Shown piece by piece: positions 14,724-16,747 of a stretch of DNA of 16,747 nt. Source of the DNA: Woronichinia sp035285405 (GTDB lineage: Bacteria > Cyanobacteriota > Cyanobacteriia > Cyanobacteriales > Microcystaceae); contig JAYKJI010000282.1 of NCBI GenBank assembly GCA_035285405.1, positions 1 to 16,747 on the forward strand, in the 5' to 3' direction. How positions within the stretch are numbered: the first letter of the stretch is position 1; each line of letters opens with the position of its first letter. Made by a program: the position numbers and the translations under genes. The notes beneath the pieces are model-generated. The model ran no database searches, had not been told where the DNA came from, and worked only from the letters and a program-made list of their open reading frames with translations.

Positions 14724-15683
14724 CTAGCTTGGAATTTTACGACGGTTCAGATAAAGCCCTAATCCACTCAGGATGGATAGTCCTAGCAGGTATTTGACCA
14801 GATTGGGAATACTCGGATTGGGAGAAATAAAGCCTTCGATCGCCCCCGCAATGACCAGAAGTGGTACAACACCGAACATTAACTGAGCGGCTTGATAGCT
14901 ATTTTGTTTGAGAGCATCGACTCGACGGTAGTTACCCGGCAACAGGATCGCTTTGGCAATTAATAGGCCGGCTCCTCCCGCTAGGAAAATAGCCGGTAAT
15001 TCTAAGGCTCCGTGAGGAAAGACAAAGGCCCAAAAGGGGAAGGCCAATTGATTTTGTTCAACTAAGGCAGCGATCGCCCCCATTAGTAAACCATTGAAAA
15101 AGAGGGCATAGAGGGTAAAAAGGCCCGCAGTGATTGCGCCACCAACCATCCGAAACGTAACGGCCAGGTTATTGATCATAATGCCGCTAGAGGCTAGGGG
15201 TTCCATGCCCAGAATTGACCCCATCCACAATTGCTTCTGATCGCGCACTTTATGAATCAAGTCTTCCGGCACGACTAAGGCGAGAAAACTGGGATCTTGC
15301 CAACCGTACCACCAAGCAATCAGTCCTCCAAGGCTAAAAACACTGACGGCGATCGCAGTATAAAGCCAGGTTTGCTGCACAACGGTGGGAAATCGCCAGC
15401 GATAAAAATCTAAAGCGGCTTGCCATTCCTGGTGACGGGAGCCTTGATAAATTTGGTTATAGGCTCTAGCGGTTAAACCTTGCAATTTTTGCAGTAAAAT
15501 CGTTCCGACTTGAAAGGTTTTGCCCCTGGCCAGATCCGCCGACAGCGATCGATAAAGACTGGCCAATTGCTGTATCTGCTCCCCCGATAGCGATTTCAGA
15601 CTTTTCTTCTCTGCCTGATCCAATAATTGTTCAAGCTGTTTCCAATCCGACTCGCGGCGAGCAATCCAACGTTGAATGTTCAT
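14724..15683 (-). CDS. SpoIIM-like (stage II sporulation protein M / DUF95) integral membrane protein
   Basis: The 319-residue protein begins with a soluble helical region (about 1-100, with an arginine- and glutamine-rich start MNIQRWIARRESDWKQLEQ). Hydrophobic segments follow at about 105-127, 172-208, 216-247, 265-287 and 295-313. The segment FPHGALELPAIFLAGGAGLLI (222-242) is the conserved core of the SpoIIM/DUF95 family. In Bacillus, SpoIIM is part of the engulfment peptidoglycan-degrading machinery. Cyanobacteria do not form endospores, so the role here is unknown, perhaps envelope or cell-wall related. The gene is divergent from the membrane protein gene at 15758 across a 74-base gap, and the two products may act together; this is inferred from position only. 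Confidence 0.85.
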   Translation of the reverse strand: MNIQRWIARRESDWKQLEQLLDQAEKKSLKSLSGEQIQQLASLYRSLSADLARGKTFQVGTILLQKLQGLTARAYNQIYQGSRHQEWQAALDFYRWRFPTVVQQTWLYTAIAVSVFSLGGLIAWWYGWQDPSFLALVVPEDLIHKVRDQKQLWMGSILGMEPLASSGIMINNLAVTFRMVGGAITAGLFTLYALFFNGLLMGAIAALVEQNQLAFPFWAFVFPHGALELPAIFLAGGAGLLIAKAILLPGNYRRVDALKQNSYQAAQLMFGVVPLLVIAGAIEGFISPNPSIPNLVKYLLGLSILSGLGLYLNRRKIPS

Positions 15684-15757
15684 AAAAGTTAAGGAAAAAT
15701 TAAGACAATAAAGAGGAAAAAGTCGTTTAAGATAACTAGGATAACGGGAAAGTTTTG

Positions 15758-16573
15758 ATGAGGATTTTAAGGATGCCTAAAGATAATAATTTTCGGGCAA
15801 CGGGGGAATCGCTAAGCGTTGGAAATGTGGTGAGTGCTGGGTTACGGATCTATCGAGATCATTTTAAACCTTATTATCTAGAAGCTCTCAGAAGTTATTT
15901 ATGGGTTCTGGTTCCCGTTTATGGTTGGGCGAAATGTTTAGCGATTCAAGGATTATTAAGTCGTTTAGCCTTTTATGAAGTTTTGGAACAGCCGGAAAGT
16001 ATTCCTGAAGCTCGGCTGCGAGTTAAGCCTAGACTGTGGAGTTTTTTATTAACGGGTCTTTTAATTGGCTTAATGGTTTTTGGTGGAGTGATTATTGCTG
16101 TTTTAGTAATGGGGCTGATTGCTTTATTTGTGGGATTTAGTGGTCAACGAGGTTCGCCCCTAGCAATTGTTTTTGTACTTTTATTCATTGTTTTGGTCTT
16201 CTTTTTTCTCTTTGGCTATATCTGGTTTTACTCTCGTGTTGCCCTTGCTGATTTAGCGATCGCCATTGAATCAGTGACTGATCCTGTCCAGGCAATCAAG
16301 CGTAGTTGGCAATTGACCCAAGGCTATGTGGTTCGCCTACAAATCATCTTTTTTGTGGCTGTGCTAATCACCTTACCAACCGCCATCATTGGTAATCTTG
16401 GTACTTTATTCCTAGGGGATGAAAGTCCTTTGGCTTCCCTCATTGATTTGATTTTAACCGTGGCCTTAGGCGCACTCCTAATTCCTTTTTGGCAAGCGAT
16501 CAAAGCCGTCATTTACTATGATCTCAAAAGTCGTAAGGAAGGCTTAGGCTTATCTCTAACCGATGAAGCGTAA
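15758..16573 (+). CDS. Multi-spanning membrane protein of unknown function
   Basis: The frame gives 271 residues from the ATG at 15758; TTG at 15755 directly precedes it. The ATG at 15773 is an attractive alternative because AGGA lies 8 bases upstream. After a short soluble start containing LSVGNVVSAGLRIYRDHFKPY, hydrophobic segments lie at about 46-66, 96-126, 136-160, 195-217 and 226-250. The segment DPVQAIKRSWQLTQGYVVRL (176-195) and the ending AVIYYDLKSRKEGL recur in membrane proteins that some databases link to the membrane domain of glycerophosphoryl diester phosphodiesterases; no catalytic phosphodiesterase domain is present. The gene shares a 74-base divergent promoter region with the SpoIIM-like gene. 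The IS200/IS605-type element begins about 20 bases after its stop codon and does not disrupt it. Confidence 0.75.
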   Translation: MRILRMPKDNNFRATGESLSVGNVVSAGLRIYRDHFKPYYLEALRSYLWVLVPVYGWAKCLAIQGLLSRLAFYEVLEQPESIPEARLRVKPRLWSFLLTGLLIGLMVFGGVIIAVLVMGLIALFVGFSGQRGSPLAIVFVLLFIVLVFFFLFGYIWFYSRVALADLAIAIESVTDPVQAIKRSWQLTQGYVVRLQIIFFVAVLITLPTAIIGNLGTLFLGDESPLASLIDLILTVALGALLIPFWQAIKAVIYYDLKSRKEGLGLSLTDEA

Positions 16574-16602
16574 AGAAGTCTGCTGAAGGAAGTTGACATC
16601 CT

Positions 16603-16623
16603 CACCGCGCTGAAGCGACAGTG
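16603..16623 (-). repeat. Subterminal hairpin of the IS200/IS605-type right end
   Basis: On the minus strand, CACTG, an unpaired T and CGC pair around the loop TTCA with GCG and CGGTG (including one T-G pair). A single unpaired T in the middle of the stem is the hallmark that IS200/IS605 TnpA transposases recognise in IS608. Sequence and pairing are read directly; recognition is inferred from the family. Confidence 0.65.
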
Positions 16624-16631
16624 ATTCCCAT

Positions 16632-16747
16632 CTACCCAAACAAAGCTAATTGAATGGGTAATAGGCGGGTTGACACTTCATCGGAAGCCACTAGCAAGCT
16701 AGATTTACGCCGTCCTCTATGTCCGTTTTCAGTATCGGAAAGCCCTC
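16632..16747 (-). CDS. tnpB: TnpB (IS200/IS605 OrfB) C-terminal end, partial
   Basis: Only the last 37 codons and the stop are in the window, on the minus strand with the 5' part beyond the right edge. The peptide starts GLSDTENGHRGRRKSS and contains ASDEVST before ending LALFG. This polar tail followed by (A)ASDEVST resembles C-termini of TnpB proteins in cyanobacterial IS200/IS605 elements, and the hairpin just downstream supports the call. TnpB proteins are RNA-guided nucleases, ancestral to Cas12, that cut at the donor site. The RuvC and zinc-finger residues are outside the window, so I cannot say whether this copy is intact. Confidence 0.68.
   Translation of the reverse strand, partial: GLSDTENGHRGRRKSSLLVASDEVSTRLLPIQLALFG

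Larger units (their letters stand above)
16593..16747 (-). mobile_element. Right end of an IS200/IS605-type element (partial, continues past the window)
   Basis: The minus strand shows, in order, the end of a tnpB frame, its stop codon (16634-16632), an imperfect hairpin (16623-16603), and then AGGATGTCAA with the probable boundary near 16593. A hairpin just inside the end, no terminal inverted repeats, and TCAA at the right cleavage site all fit this family; TCAA is the known right-end tetranucleotide of IS608. The exact boundary is inferred. The rest of tnpB, any tnpA and the left end lie outside the window. Confidence 0.7.

Noticed and set aside
1883..16264. Scattered GCGATCGC sites as candidate operators
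   Set aside because: They occur throughout coding and non-coding DNA at the density known for HIP1 in cyanobacteria and show no promoter preference here.

Overview
The window comes from a cyanobacterium. The octamer GCGATCGC (HIP1, the highly iterated palindrome of many cyanobacterial genomes) occurs more than fifteen times, inside genes and between them, and several genes belong to families typical of cyanobacteria (DUF4079, SpoIIM-like membrane protein, RTX/propeller protein). Moderate GC content and gene content suggest a unicellular or colonial chroococcalean lineage, but I cannot name the genus from this stretch.

Layout from left to right. Bases 1-125 hold the 5' end of an unrecognised minus-strand gene. 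Bases 126-992 are a long non-coding stretch with a terminator at its right edge and a possible decayed short ORF behind a hairpin that covers its ribosome binding site. Bases 993-4283 (minus) encode an RND-type efflux pump inner-membrane subunit. It is divergent from moaB (4476-4979), a molybdopterin-biosynthesis gene. Bases 5229-9389 encode a 1386-residue RTX-type protein with fourteen 57-residue propeller repeats that fall into two groups of seven, then a Calx-beta domain, calcium-binding nonapeptide repeats and a probable type I secretion tail. On the minus strand follow a ferritin-like diiron protein (9447-10295) and, upstream of it in the same direction, an HpnJ-like B12-binding/radical SAM enzyme (10406-11842). 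These two may form one transcription unit. An Old Yellow Enzyme-type ene-reductase (12031-13101, minus) is divergent from a PfkB-family sugar kinase (13151-14200, plus). The kinase overlaps tail to tail with a DUF4079 four-helix membrane protein (14187-14657, minus). A SpoIIM-like membrane protein (14724-15683, minus) is divergent from a multi-spanning membrane protein of unknown role (about 15758-16573, plus). The right edge cuts into an IS200/IS605-type element: the last 37 codons of tnpB (minus), its right-end hairpin and its probable boundary, about 20 bp after the stop codon of the neighbouring gene.

Most of this is ordinary cyanobacterial chromosome made of short, loosely related transcription units. 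The parts that most deserve attention are the double seven-bladed secreted protein, the radical SAM plus diiron pair placed away from other hopanoid genes, and the transposon end with its possible guide RNA.
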